Positions 1 through 12,005 of a stretch of DNA of 64,000 nt are shown here, one piece after another. The translations under genes were made by a program, and so were the position numbers. The stretch is taken from positions 35,625,278 through 35,689,277 of the forward strand of contig OY987302.1 in NCBI GenBank assembly GCA_963920635.1, in the 5' to 3' direction. Source of the stretch: Pseudeuparius sepicola (lineage: Eukaryota > Arthropoda > Insecta > Coleoptera > Anthribidae). Each line of letters opens with the position of its first letter. Positions within the stretch are counted from its first letter, which is position 1. The notes under the pieces were generated by a model that saw only the letters and a program-made list of their open reading frames with translations, made no database searches and had not been told where the DNA came from.

Positions 1-4
1 CATT

Positions 5-71
5 CGCCTAAATTACTTTTGGGTTAACCCACCGAACTATATCGGTGGGTTAACCATACAACATTTAGGCG
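5..71. repeat. Hairpin-forming inverted repeat
   Basis: Perfect 14-bp arms at 22-35 and 42-55 flank a 6-base loop. A second 9-bp arm pair lies outside at 5-13 and 63-71. It could be a transposon end or an imperfect palindrome. No coding sequence is associated with it. Confidence 0.6.
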
Positions 72-1477
72 AGATTCATTGGTGACATTTGTTGGTTATT
101 CAAGGGCTAAAACCAAGGACAACCAGAATGATAACCGCGGTTAAATTAAAACCAGACGATCGCCTAAAATCGGCTACTATTTTGGAATTATGGGATGATC
201 TGATCAACCAGCTGAAGAAGCGAAAATTCTAGATTTTGGAAGAGTATATTTTGTAACGTATGCATGAATGAAAATAGAAAAATTTGTTTATAGCTCCAAA
301 GCGAACTAATAGTCCTCCACATAAAGAAGAAACAGAAAAATCTAATGCGTTTTATGCTTACTTACACAACTAAGCTGTGCTTACACTACAACTAGCCATA
401 GACTTCATTTAAACCCGAAAGGTACCAACAACTCTTGCTTGCTTTTAGACTCGCTGTTCTTAAGAAAATGTTTGGAAATATGTCATGTAAACTTATCAAA
501 TTCTCTAATGCGTTTTATGCTTACTTACACTACAACTAGCCATAGACTTCATTTAAACCCAAAAGGTACCAACAACTCTTGCTTGCTTTAAGACTCGCTT
601 TTCTTAAGAAAATGTATGGAAATATGTCATGTGAACTTGTCAAATTAGAGGGACATAACAAACAAATATTTTATTTTATTTTGAATATTAAATTCGTTGC
701 AACAGACATATTTGCATGTTTTTATTTTATGAAAGATTCCGCAACAATGGTGTTTTAACATTAAACCACCGTGTAAATTTGTTTCGTCATGTGGCGCCAG
801 TGGCGATCGCTTGAAACAGCGTTATGCACAGGTTGTTACGGTCTCATTTCGCACCATTCATTTGTTCATTCATTAGGAATTTTTCGTTAACCATGGGTAT
901 AACATTGGTATATGTGTCTAAACTATTTAATGACGTCACTCATTGATTTATGATGTGAAAAGATACCCAAGTGATACGAAAAAAAGAACATAATAAAATA
1001 AAAACCCTATTGCAATCGCGATTATACGGCTACAAATAAAAATAACTATGACTATAACTCATTTTAATAATAATTTCAAACGTCATGAAAACACTTTCAT
1101 TTTGGTATTTTGGTATAATCGCCTACTTGCGACAGCGTCTATGGTGCGTACTCAGGCAAATTTTATTTCGGTGTTGTGAAAGTGACAGTGAAGGTTTTCC
1201 GGATCGTTCAAAAGGGTTCAAACATTGGGCAGTGAAAATATTCACGGGTTTTGTACGTTTCGTCAGTTTTATCGTTAACTGTGTTCTTCTTGTTCGTGTT
1301 ATTAGTAGTAATTTATTGTGCAAATGGGCTCGTTACTGACCTGCACTTATGACCCGATTGCATTTTTGCTGCATTGATGCCAACTTAGGATGGCGAAATT
1401 ACCAATTGACAGTCCCAGTAAGGACTTCTTAAAATAATTTTACTATATAAGTACACGAAAGTACATCTCGACTTAAT
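72..1477. other. Non-coding stretch, no gene seen
   Basis: AT-rich sequence without a convincing coding signal. An 84-codon frame at 1085-1339 has no recognisable domain and overlaps an equally long frame on the other strand, so I do not call it. The only structure is the tandem duplication at 341-646. Confidence 0.5.
341..646. repeat. Tandem duplication, two ~150-bp units
   Basis: Unit 1 (341-503) and unit 2 (504-646) start with the same bases (tctaatgcgttttatgctta) and are nearly identical. Unit 2 lacks about 19 bp near its start, where unit 1 has a small internal repeat. It is a local duplication of unknown age. Confidence 0.75.
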
Positions 1478-1912
1478 AAAGAATGCTACCCCAGTTTTTT
1501 GCAGAAATCGCACAATCCCTCTAGCTTTCAGAGAATCAGTTGACAAAGAGTTGATAAAAGTGGAATAACAAGGTGTAATAACGCAAATTGAGCACAGCGA
1601 ATGGGCAACACCCATCGTAGTAGTTATTAAAGGGAACCAAAGCATAAGGACACCGTAAATAGGTATTTAAAAATAGTTAACTACCCCTTGCCAAGAGTTG
1701 AGGAAGTTTTTGCTAAGCTAAACAAAGCAAAATTCTTTTCAAAAATAGACCTAAAATCTGCATACAACCAAATAGAAGTGTCGGAAGAAACGTCAAAAAT
1801 TCTAGCAATAACAACACCGCGAGGTATATTTAAGGTATATAGAATTCCCTTCGGTATATTTATTTATTTATCGACGGCAGTGCCATTTTTGAACAATTTA
1901 AAAAAACCTTAA
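1478..1912 (+). pseudogene. Ty3/gypsy reverse transcriptase fragment
   Basis: Translation in shifting frames gives the N-terminal part of a gypsy RT. A segment resembling 'IPLAFRE..VDKELIK' and 'GVITQIEHSEWATPIVVV' is followed by the open stretch 1688-1912 with 'PLPRVEEVF' and 'FSKIDLKSAYNQIEV', which is RT motif A with its catalytic Asp. There is a stop near 1570 and a frameshift near 1635. Homology ends after 'PFGI' near 1860, before the YxDD box. It is an orphan pol fragment with no LTR nearby, and a dead relic. Family assignment is firm, lineage unknown. Confidence 0.85.
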
Positions 1913-2005
1913 ACAATCTTTTGTACATAGAGTTTCACTAGCTTAAAATTACATTACAGTTACAGTAAAATCACAGAGAACATTTTAAAACAGACCTAAA
2001 CCTAT

Positions 2006-2275
2006 TTAGACTAGAATCAAACAGATCACACCCACAACACTACTCAGTTGATTGGCACCTTCGAGAACACGCACGATCGGATCATTCATGCCATAGTTAG
2101 TTGGGTGAAATGGAACATTAAAGGTCCTAACGTTTCTACCCCTTTTAACACCAATATTGAAGGGAATCAACTCAAGCAGCTCAGGACACTTTATTTCATT
2201 ATTAATCAATTTATGAAGAAAACACAGATCGGCATTCTTCCTTCTTGTTTGTAATGTCTGCAGATTCAGCTCCAA
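2006..2275 (-). pseudogene. LINE-1 of window: 3' end of ORF2 (post-RT domain)
   Basis: A 89-codon minus-strand frame continues the RT-bearing frame at 2278-3057 after a frame change at about 2276. It has the 'KNADLCFLHKLINNEI..PELL' style of the C-terminal region found after the RT thumb in Jockey/CR1-type LINEs. The element's 3' end lies a little below 2006; no poly(A) tail is obvious. Confidence 0.6.
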
Positions 2276-2277
2276 TC

Positions 2278-3212
2278 TTATGTCGTCATACTGGTATCAC
2301 CCCTTTGATAACCACAATGGTATGCAACAACTCTTAGAAATTTCTTCTGTACCCTCTCTACTGCCTCGATGTGAACGCGATAACCAGGGAACCAGACAAC
2401 AGAACAGTATTCTAACAATGACCTTACAAAGGAACAATATAGACTTTTGAATGTCCTAATTGAAAAGTCCGCAGATATGCGCTGTATAAATCCGAGGACC
2501 TTGTATGCCCTAGTAATCACACCATCAATGTGTTCATTGAATGTCATCTTCTGATCAAAGATGATTCCAAGATCCTTCATCTTGGTGCAAAGTGGCAACT
2601 GATTACCACCAAGGCTGTATTGAAAACTCAATGTCTCAGGCGAGCGAGTGAATATTACTTTAAAGCACTTTGATATATTGACATGCATACGATTAGTCTC
2701 GCACCACTGAAATACCCTGTCAAGGTCATGCTGAAATTCTAAGGCCCAATCAACCGAGCCAATCGCCTTAAAAACCATCAAATCATCTGCAAAAAGCAGA
2801 CATGAATAGTGCCGGATGCAAGGCACCAAATTCAGCAGGAAGAGCGAAAATAAAATGGGGCCACAGTGCGAACCCTGCAGTACCCCTGACGGTACTTGAA
2901 TGGGATCTGATAAGAAACCACCACACTTCACGAACTGGACTCTGTTAGACAGGAAACTCTGAATCCAACTACCAAATGCACCACCGACACCCAGCACTTC
3001 AAGCTTAGCCATGAGCAGTGTGTGGTTAACTCGATCGAATGCCTTTGAGAAGTCCAAATAGGCACAGTCAACCTGTCCACCCCCCTCAATATTGCAAGTA
3101 ATGAAATTTCGATATAGAACAAGATTGGTTGCTGTTGAACTTCCAAGAACAAAACCATGTTGTTCATTATTAATGATGGGTTTGAAATCCCATGATAGGT
3201 AGTCTCCGACAC
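2278..3212 (-). pseudogene. Non-LTR retrotransposon reverse transcriptase (broken)
   Basis: The long frame 2278-3057 carries RT motifs in order: 'DFSKAFDRVNH' (motif A), 'GVLQGSHCGPILFSLF' (motif B) and 'LLFADDLMVFK' (motif C, catalytic FADD intact). Thumb and connection sequence follows. The part just upstream ('HGFVLGSS', '3.1 kb') lies in another frame of 2928-3212, so at least one frameshift separates fingers from palm. Known role: target-primed reverse transcription. The motif set fits the Jockey/CR1 group. It is inactive because of frameshifts. Confidence 0.85.
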
Positions 3213-3239
3213 ACTAGACCATCCAAAATTTTTGGAATG

Positions 3240-3681
3240 TCAGATTGGGAAGATTGCTCTGTAAATAGTAACCTTGCTCTTATTCCAGGACTTAAATATG
3301 GGCTTCAAATAACAACGCTTCCAAAAGTCAGGAAAAACTCCCACAGAAAGTGACATATTGAAAAGACGGTGAAGTGCAGAAGTTAGGGAAAACTGACATT
3401 TCTTTAAAAGCAGGGATTCCATTAGGACCTGTAGAAAGCCGTAATGGCAACGCAGCTATTGCATTAAAAACCTCAGTAATCTCAAAGCTGTAGTTACTAA
3501 CAGAAACCATCTGACGCAGATCAAGTTGCGGTACCCGGCTAACGTCGTCTGGCACGTATACTGTGGAAAAAAATGAAGCAAACAAGTCCACCAATTCCGG
3601 GACACTATTACTCACTTTACCTTCGTATTCAACAATCGTGGTAGACCGTGACTGCTTTTTACATCCTTGACAAAACCCCAA
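3240..3681 (-). pseudogene. LINE ORF2 linker and RT finger region (broken)
   Basis: Two overlapping minus-strand frames (3328-3681 and 3240-3422) give consecutive parts of the segment between endonuclease and RT. One has 'PELVDLFASFFSTVY' and 'STGPNGIP'. The other has 'SLSVGVFPDFWK....KPIFK', which is the conserved 'G.FP..WK.....P..K' entry to RT. The frame change near 3420 and further breaks show decay. It continues directly into the RT at 3212. Confidence 0.7.
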
Positions 3682-3856
3682 AACTTTCGTGGATCCTCCG
3701 CTATTCCATCCTCAATCCTATTAAGGTAAGCTTCATAGCATCGCTTGTTGAGATGTTTACAGCGATCTCTCAACTCCGAAAACCTCAGGTAATAATACTC
3801 ATCCCCCGTCTCCCTAAAGCGCTTATGAGCTATCTTTTTGTGAATAACTAACTCCT

Positions 3857-4795
3857 TCAGCTCAGCATTAAATCATTTAGGGAAACGAGATGTTCTAAAT
3901 CTCTTAAGGGGCACGAACCGCCGGGCAACTTCATATAGAACATCATAAAAGGAAGAGACCACCTCTTATCTACACTGTCAAACTTTAAAACTTCGTCCCA
4001 ATCAACCGAGGTGAGGTATGCATTAATATTGATGTAATCACAATTTCTGAAATCATAATAAAACTCCTCATACCCAGCAGACTCCGCAACGTCATCAAAT
4101 GACAATACGCATTGGGTTGCACTGTGATGAATACTATTTGAAAAAATTTTATCATGCGCATCGCAAGTTGAGACATTACCAAGACCGTTAAACATAAGGT
4201 CCAATGATACATTTCTACTATTTAAAACACTGTTAACTTGTAACAAATTAAAATAACCATAACAGTTAGCCAATATCAATCCAGGAGTGTTTGGTGGACC
4301 ACTCACAGTCAGGCCGAGCTCATCGTTGTCCCATAAGCATTCGGGTAGATTGTAATCACCCATTAACGGAATCTTACAGTTAGCAGATCCCGGCAGCAAA
4401 TACACACAGCCAAGCACCAGCACCTCTTGACCATAAACGATACGAACAACTGTTCTACACTATTCAAGACTAGTGAAATCTTCCTTGCGTTCAAAGACTT
4501 CTTGGTTGCAATCAAGACACCACCACCACGTTTTTTATCACTGTTAACTTCATAACGGTCTACTCTAAAAATATCGAAATCAAGCATTCCCAGTTTATCA
4601 TCACTACCCAGTTGACAAAAACTTATCCCAGTGATGTAGCTTAGACAAACACTCATTCTTTAGGACCTTATTAAGGAAAACAGACAGATCAAAAATATTC
4701 TGCTTTTTGTGTGAAATGGAAGATTTTTGGTTAAACGATGTAAAATTGGACTCCCGAGGTCGTGGCGCCCATCTATACGATTTTTCCAGGAACAT
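3857..4795 (-). pseudogene. LINE apurinic-like endonuclease domain (broken)
   Basis: Minus-strand frames 4604-4795, 4363-4656 and 3857-4423 give successive parts of an EEP-type endonuclease. The motifs are 'RVDRYEVNSDKKRGGGVLIA', 'LMGDYNLPECLWDN' (GDFN-like box), 'SLDLMFNG' and an 'SIHHSATQCVL' segment at the SDH position, with SDH itself altered. The order matches the N-terminal half of a Jockey/CR1 ORF2 followed by the linker at 3681. Frame breaks lie near 4400 and 4630. The whole LINE therefore spans roughly 2006-4795 and lacks a recognisable ORF1. Confidence 0.75.
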
Positions 4796-6310
4796 ACATA
4801 TATTTCTGCACTTTAAGTTGGAAGCCTATTCCATTTTCTATAAGTATTATATTACTCATGACATTTCGTTTAGTTTAAAAAATATATGTAACACATATTC
4901 GACATGTTCGCTTTTAATTGTAATAATTGTGTAACTCAAAAAACATAGCATTATGTTTATTGATAAAAACTGCTTAATTTTCGTCAGAGAATAAAGATTT
5001 TCTTAGTATGTATATGTATAAAAATAAGCAGTTTTTGCCCACGATTTATATATTGTCTGAGTTACAGGATGTTAATAGTCTTTTCGAATAATTATTAATA
5101 CCTTATTCCTGTATATTGTTTAGGCTAAACAAAACATGAGAGAATGTCTTTAGTAAAAGTTTTAATAAATGGAACATTTTACCTGAAAATGCAAACATCG
5201 ACGGGCGTCATAACTTTCATTGTTTTTACAAAACAACTATATTATTGGCCCATTTAGTAGGTATCCAGAAAGTAGAATATTTTTTCTCTTATGCCTAATC
5301 ATGAAAATTTGATGGCCATATGTTTGTGTTGATGATCAGCATTAATAGTTATTATTTTAAAATTCTCACAATGAATTTTAGGTTTTGGCCAAAAAAGCAT
5401 ACGTTAATAGGAGAACCATTATACCTATTTACCAAACATCATGTATAGGTTATAGCTTTTAAAGTTAAATTTTAAAGTGGCAGTAAATACTCAAATTAGC
5501 AAAATTTTGGATATATTATAAATATATTGTAATATAATTAATTATTGTAAAAATACTGTACTTCAATAACTTACTTATTAGTACTACATTTACAACTTTG
5601 TCTCGTTCCCGTTATTTGCTATCTTACTTTCGTCTGCCTTAGCCATTCAGAAATGGTTTCCCTCGGGTTTCCCCATTTTTTCAATGAAATCCAAAATCGG
5701 TGGTTTCAGGAAAGCACATCTGAAAAACAAAAACATGGGTAACCAGCAATTCCGCACCTAATTGGTAATCTGTGTCCTGGAACTGTTTAGATATTGATAA
5801 TAAACCCATTTGATAATACCTATACCGATAGGGTAAGTACTTTTGATGGTTATTTTTGAAACATGAAAATTTTAAAGTTTATACGGAATAAAATGGCCTT
5901 ACAGAATTCCATTGTACTATTTAAAAATATCCAACTCCACATATAAATTAGGTAATCACGTAGGTATCAATAGTAATTCCGATCATGCAAAAAATCAGTA
6001 CAGCTAAGCAAGTATGTACCTACATACTTAAATGCGTTTACTGATAATACTGTCACCAAACGTTGGAATCAAAAAAGTTTCATAATATTTCTATTAAGTA
6101 AATTGAAACTATTGTGCCCTACTTACCCGACACAAGCATAATCATTATGGAAAGTGGCTATCTACCTACCTACCCTACCTATTCCTATGCTAGTTTGAAG
6201 TGTGATAGGAGATAAATTTTAAGCCGATAGACCGATACATATCTGATACATCATTGTTACATGCACATATCTTATGCTATTTAAAATGTCAAAATACATA
6301 GTTTATTTTT
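4796..6310. other. AT-rich intergenic stretch, nothing identified
   Basis: No open frame of note, no RNA gene, no terminal repeats recognised. A few tracts built on GTAGGTACCTAC-like words occur near 6010-6180. Confidence 0.5.
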
Positions 6311-6994
6311 AGCTTATTCTTAGTCCCCAAAAATACAATAGTGCAAAATTTCAGTTCAGCAGCTTGATTAATTTGGGAGATGTAATCATAATTGAATATC
6401 AAAAAATAAACTTCAACGCCCTGTATCTCTTAAACAACATTTCTATTAAGGCGTATTGGCCTCAATCGTTATTTTGGTCCGAAATATGTGTAGTGTAGTT
6501 GCTATATGGACAATTATTAACCGGACACCCTGTATGTATTATTAAAGTGTGTTTCATACCATTGTAATGACTCTACGTAATGTTTGTTTCATATAAGTGT
6601 AATATTAAAGTTATTGTGAGTAAATAGAAGCACAATCATTATTTTTTACCCTTAATAAATAATAACCGATGATTCTAAACCGATGGTGACATATATAATA
6701 GATCATAACTCTTAAACGGTAGAAGATATGGAAAAATTGATAAGATCTAAATTTGTTCATTTGCTCATGTAGAATAAAAAAATATTCTATGCACATTTTG
6801 CGTATGAGCCCTCTGGAAGGAGTTATTCTTGATGGAACGAATAAATATCTTGTATGGCGGCCATATTGGATTCATGATGCCATAAAAACCAAACGCCACA
6901 ACTTGGAGGTAAACACCCGGTACTATGTCATTACATAGCATACAATAAAGAGATTCCACATAGTCGCAACTTCCCTTCACAAAAAACCCACGGA
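6311..6994 (-). repeat. Dispersed repeat R, copy 1
   Basis: This ~684-bp block is the reverse complement of 33181-33866, with high similarity over its full length. Frames inside it (for example 6765-7022) are the same chance translations in both copies. No TIR, RT or transposase is visible, so it may be a non-autonomous element. The match ends close to 'cccacgga' at one end and 'agcttattct' at the other. Confidence 0.8.
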
Positions 6995-7735
6995 GTAGGT
7001 AAATGTGCGTTATGCTCCTCAACTAAAGTGGTTTCGGACAGTATTGATCCCGGACTTGAGAACCGTTGAGATACACTTGCTAATGTCCTAAGTAACTAAG
7101 TATAGTATGTTAGTAGTGAGAACATGTGAACCTGTGATATTAGTCGTGTAATACCAATACACTCCTGTATCGAGAACCGTAGTCTCAATGACCCCCTTCT
7201 GCACCCTTCAGTCGAGACAACAGTAAGTAACGCGTGGTCTTATCCACAGGCCACGACGTCACACTTGATCTAGAGTAATTTTTCCTTCATTTTTATTTTG
7301 ATTTAGTCCTATATCAAAACATTGACTGACAGGTCCTAAATCTTTCATTTTGAAAGTTCTTGTCATTGATTGTTTGAAATTTTCCATTGTTAACTTGTCA
7401 TTTGAAAATATTATTAAATCAAAGGCATCGTATCACTAGACCCCTTTATTTACCTATTTCGCGCTTCCAAGATATGCCTCACATCCTAAACCTCTAGCGG
7501 TACTAACTTGTAGATATTGTCAAATTTGCAAAATAATATTTCCTATTAACATATTGTTTTGTATAGATAGCTAATGTTACGCAATAATTATTAATAGTCT
7601 TATAGATGGATATTTACTGAAAGATGGAATCAAATCGTGACATCCGGCAACGCCATGATTGTTGTCTGGTAACAATAAAAACCAAATTGTAAATGCCCGC
7701 GCAAAGACGTCAAGAAGTGCAAGTTTTGTGTTATC
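6995..7735. other. Intergenic, upstream of the spliced gene
   Basis: No coding signal. A 24-bp word near 7424-7450 recurs in inverse orientation near 10960-10985 at the edge of the copia remnant, suggesting a short shared element end. Confidence 0.4.
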
Positions 7736-7744
7736 TATAAAATA
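7736..7744 (+). promoter_or_regulatory. TATA box of the spliced gene
   Basis: TATAAAATA lies about 75 bp upstream of the proposed start codon at 7818, a normal distance for a short 5' UTR. Inferred from sequence only. Confidence 0.45.
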
Positions 7745-7817
7745 GTGCTTGTGTCAGAAAAGTAAAAGAACACGTTGGTGAGACGGTGTTGCGTGTGCAA
7801 GAGAACGGATTTGCAAG

Positions 7818-9962
7818 ATGAGGATCGGTAATTTCATAGACAAGTACAAGGTTAGCCCTATAAACTAACCTTGGGCAAGTATTATTGTCAGAGGTCAGAG
7901 TTTTCGAGCAGTAGCGTCCTTTTATTCAAAAAATATCCATAAATTCCTATAGGAATTAGGTATAAGAGTACAACAAAGTGATTTTTATTTTATCAGATAG
8001 GTATTTTTGACTAAATGTTTTGACGTGTTTTTTAAATAACACTTATCCCAATTTACCTATATATTTTCATTTTCAGGTTTCCAACAGATTACACGCAAAG
8101 AAAAACAATGAAATTTTGGGATTTAAGCCAAACAAAAAGTTACCTCAGAGAGAATAATTAATATGCTCGGATCATTTTTTAGAGAAAGATTTTTGTAGAA
8201 AAATAAATGGTGTCAGGGTATTAATCTCCCAAGCCAATCCGTTGCCATTTTATGAAGATAACAGTGATTCTGCAATTCCCAAGTAAGTATAATGTTGGGA
8301 GATCCTGACCCGTGATTCATACACCTGTTTTATCAGAACGATTTTAGATATTACATTACCTATCTATATCTTTCATTAAAATCGTCCATTAAAACCATCT
8401 TTCAATAAAAAAATGCTTACATGAGGGTGTAAAGCTAATCGTTTTTACTGGAGCAACATTGAGCACCTTACCTTAATTCTGTTTTCTTATCTGCGGAAAT
8501 GGAAAGTTGCTCATTCTTGCTCTACTCGTATACTAGAAAGCTGGCTCTAGGTTGTAGCAAAGTATCAGTTTGCCTATATTTATTTTTATCTTTTGTCCGA
8601 AAATACAAAAGTTAGAAGGTGTATAATCTTTCGTGAATACCCCTATACCTATACTTAATTTAATGCTCATATTTTTGTAGATATGTCAGTCATCAGATGG
8701 AAAAGGAAAATTTAGATCCCCAAGCAAGACCATCTCATATGCCGTAAGTGTATAATAAATAGGTAGTATACATTTTATTTTCAATATTTGCGAATATGAT
8801 TAAAAGGTCTTCTTTATGCAAGAGGACTGTCAAAGTAAAACAAAATTAAGAAAATTTCAATCCTTTTTAGAATTGGTGAGATGGATCAAGACCAAGATGG
8901 CACCATCCATCATCTGCCTGGCCTATCAGGGATATCGTAAGTGCCCCTTAAATAATTCAGAGTCGAGCTATTTAATTGCTTGTTTTTTGCTTTACTGCAC
9001 TGCCGTAAGCGTATCGTTATTAAAATTAAAAATGTTGTGCATATAGTATGTAATTTCGAGTTGAAATTTGACCTTTTGGGGCTCAGCCCTGCTTGGTTTG
9101 AAACTAATTTGTCACATAATTTTACTTTCGAAAAATCACGTAGGTATACCAATGTTTTGGAAATTTTGAAAAATGTAATTATTCACATCAGTAAAGTGGC
9201 CTTTTTGTAGGCTTTGTGACAAAATATTATAAAGTAAATTTGTTCGGAATAAAAACTGAGTAGAAATGCAAAATTTCATAAGCCTCATCGGCTACTCGAT
9301 GATTTTTGACCTTGTTCAATTTTTTAAAAAAAAGTGCCCTTTTTGTAGCTTTCACATCAAAATGTTTTCGGGGAACTTGTTCATGATGAAAAAATGCGTA
9401 GGTACGTACGTGTGAAAAGTTTCAAAAGCCTAAGGCTCTACTTCGATTTTTAAGTGTTTTCAGTTTTTTAGCAGGAAAAAATCTTAAATCTAAAATTTTT
9501 TACACCTACGCAGTTTTTATTCAGGAACAAGTTCCCTTAAAAACATTTTCACGAGAAAGCTACAGAAAGGGCACTTTTCTAAAAAAAAGTAGAATAAAGG
9601 TCAAAAATCAAAGCTGAGACTTTTGAAATTTTGCAAAGCTACTCAGTTTTTCATTATGAACAAGTTTCCTTTATAACATTTTTTTATTATTTTATTTTTA
9701 TAATTTCTGTATATGCCTCCGTATAGGTACTTCATATAAATTTATATTTTATTTCGATAGACAAATGAGAAAGGACTCTGATAACAGTAGCAGAACTTCT
9801 TCTGTTCAAGTAGATACTACTGAAGTTTATGGCTTTACCAGTTCAACGTTAACAGCTTCAGAAACTGAAGCCATCATATTGAAGAAAATACGAGAAGGCT
9901 CTGATAATTTCCCACATGACTTAATCGGCCCTAATCCGGGTGTGAAGGAATCCTTAATTTAA
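7818..9962 (+). CDS. Spliced six-exon gene, KEN-box-like protein (163 aa predicted)
   Basis: Proposed coding exons are 7818-7850, 8077-8138, 8217-8282, 8681-8743, 8871-8936 and 9761-9962. All introns are GT-AG. Donors at 8283, 8744 and 8937 read GTAAGT, and acceptors are pyrimidine-rich. The phases join without a break (492 nt in total, 164 codons including stop), which five junctions would rarely do by chance. The 8139 donor (GTTACC) is weak and exon 1 is the least certain. The protein is polar and low in hydrophobics. It contains 'PLPFYEDNSDSAIP', the KEN-box-like 'MEKENLDPQARP' and a Ser/Thr-rich tail. KEN boxes mark APC/C substrates, and the 'YEDN' plus KEN arrangement recalls N-termini of cyclin A, but no cyclin box follows. 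It could be a small cell-cycle protein, a truncated paralogue or an unrelated gene. Existence fairly sure, function open. Confidence 0.6.
9238..9700. repeat. Foldback (MITE-like) element in intron 5
   Basis: Left arm (about 9238-9410) and right arm (about 9500-9695) are imperfect reverse complements. Shared words include 'aaaaactgagtag' against 'ctactcagttttt' and 'aaaaagtgcccttttt' against 'aaagggcactttt'. It has no coding capacity and sits in the largest intron of the spliced gene. Confidence 0.65.
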
Positions 9963-10984
9963 TTGCTCCTCCGGTTGCAAGGTAATATAGGTATTTTAGT
10001 AGTGATTTTCTTTTGTTTTAATGTACATTTTTAGGCTTCTCTTTCTGGAGTAGCAGCTGATGTGTTCTAAGTAGGGGAAGGTGGAACAAAGTGGAAATTC
10101 GGGGCTAAGTGAAAAATCCCTATGCTGGTATGGTCGTAGTACCATTTGTTTCCTAATAAAGGATGTAACTTGGGCCCAATTGTCGTCCTTTTTTTACGCA
10201 AAAGAACTGGGGGGTAGACACCTACTTTTAGAGAATAGTTCCATTTTGTAATATAGACTTTTATGAGTTGGTGGTGGTTTTAAAAACTCTGTTTTTAAAT
10301 GTTAAATATCATACTTAGGTACTTTTTGTATATTTAAAAAAATTAAAAGTCTAAACAAATATAGGTAACAAGCTGTAATAAATAAGGACATTCCAAGAAA
10401 ACATATTTTGCACTTTGTTTCTTTCCATTTATCATTTTACCACATTCTCATTACATGGGAAAATGTGGAAAGAATGCATTAAGTATGTCAAAAACCCAAT
10501 AAAACGAAAAAATTGCCGAATATAAGATTTCAAAAAAATACCTGTTGTACCAAAAAAATATGTAACCAAAATAGTAACCCATGACAAATAATTTTCTTAA
10601 GTTTTGCATACATTATATAACTTACCCCCATTTTCCCCTACTCATATAACTTCAAAGTTTGCAAATGGGTTGTCTGTCTATAAATAAAATGGGAGTTTTT
10701 GCCATTTTCAATTAAGAACATTTGGTTTAACCCGGTTTAATCATAATGTGTAATATATGGGTTAGTAATTAATTAAAATCTAACGTATTATAAGTTTTAT
10801 CTAAATTATTGAAATAACAACTTCATGTTACGCCACTGGTGAGAGATTTGACTGGGGTCAATGACACGCTATAGTTCATGTAAACAAAAAAGACAGATAA
10901 ATCATATGAATTGGAGAGAGATAAACGGAACATTATGTTTGTCGCAGTCTAATTGTATTTCAACAATGAGTTGCTGGGTCTAGT
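9963..10984. other. 3' flank of spliced gene, otherwise empty
   Basis: A possible extra intron (donor 'aaggtaata' near 9981, acceptor 'ttttag' near 10034) would be in the 3' UTR or lead to a further short exon. Beyond that no gene or repeat was recognised. Confidence 0.4.
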
Positions 10985-12005
10985 GGATACGATGCCTTTG
11001 TATTAAATCATCTACATATAAGGTAACAACTAAGATTTTTCTTGGATTATTTGTGTTGAAATATACGCAGGGGTCCATTTTTGATTATTTTAAATTATTC
11101 TTTAACAGCTCATTGTGTATTTTTTTGTTCCATGCTCTTCCTGATTGTTTTAATCCATAAATTGCTTTATTTAATTTGCATTTCAAACCGTTATTTTCTG
11201 ATAAATTTACTGGTGGTAATTCCATAAAGATTTCTTCTTCTAAATCTGCATTCAAATAAGCTGTAACAACATCCATCATATGTACATCCAAATTTAGTTC
11301 TACAGCTGTTGCAAAAGTGCTTTGATACCTTACCACAGGAGCAAATACTTCTTGATAATCAATCCCTTCTTCTTGTGAATAACCTTTTGCTACTAATCTT
11401 GCTTTATATTTTTCTATTTTCCATTTGTACCCTTTTTAAATTTGAAAACCCATGTACTCTTTATTATTTTTCTTCCTTTTGGTATTTCTTCAATTATATT
11501 CTAAGTTTTATTTATTTCGTGTGATTTAATTTCTGAAATTGCTTTCTTCCATGCTTGCTAATCTTCTCTTTCTAACGCTTCTTCTAAAGTTTGTGGGCCT
11601 TCTGTGCTGTTTATTGTTGCTGCACATGCAAAATCTTTAAGATAATTTGGTTTTTAACATTTCTTTTTCTTTCTTCTTCATTTTTTTCATTAACACTTCC
11701 TCTTACCTTTTCTTCATTTTCTTTATTAACATATTTTCTTTCTTCGTTAACATTTTTTACACTTTATCAACGAATTCTTCATTAATCTCTTCTTCTACAA
11801 TTTGGGGTTCCAATGTAGTAAATAAAATTTCTTGATCATCTGCTTCTTTTTAGATTGAACATTTGATGAATTATTAAATTCTATAAACTTTACATCTCTT
11901 GAAATCACTGCATCTAAAGTTTCTTTATTGATTAATCTATAAGCTTTAGCTTTTTCATAATAACCTACGAAAATACATTCAACTGATTTTCTATCTAATT
12001 TACTT
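10985..12005 (-). pseudogene. Ty1/copia pol fragment (integrase end to RT)
   Basis: Read on the minus strand, this gives the C-terminal integrase edge ('KSVECIFVGYYEKAKAYRL', about 11890-12000), a low-complexity Lys/Glu-rich linker, and RT. RT shows 'ARLVAKGYSQEEGIDYQEVFAPV', cut here to motif core 'GYSQEEGIDYQEVFAPV', then 'AYLNADLEEEIFMELPP', 'AIYGLKQSGRAWN' and, after a frame change, 'LYVDDLI' near 11005-11025 (catalytic YVDD intact). Several stops and shifts occur. Homology stops at 10985 just after YVDD, and at 12005 it is cut by the gypsy LTR. It is an old copia relic that served as the gypsy insertion site. Confidence 0.85.

Noticed and set aside
1085..1339. 84-codon frame with hydrophobic stretches
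   Set aside because: No homology recognised, overlapping frame on the other strand, no promoter or neighbour support.
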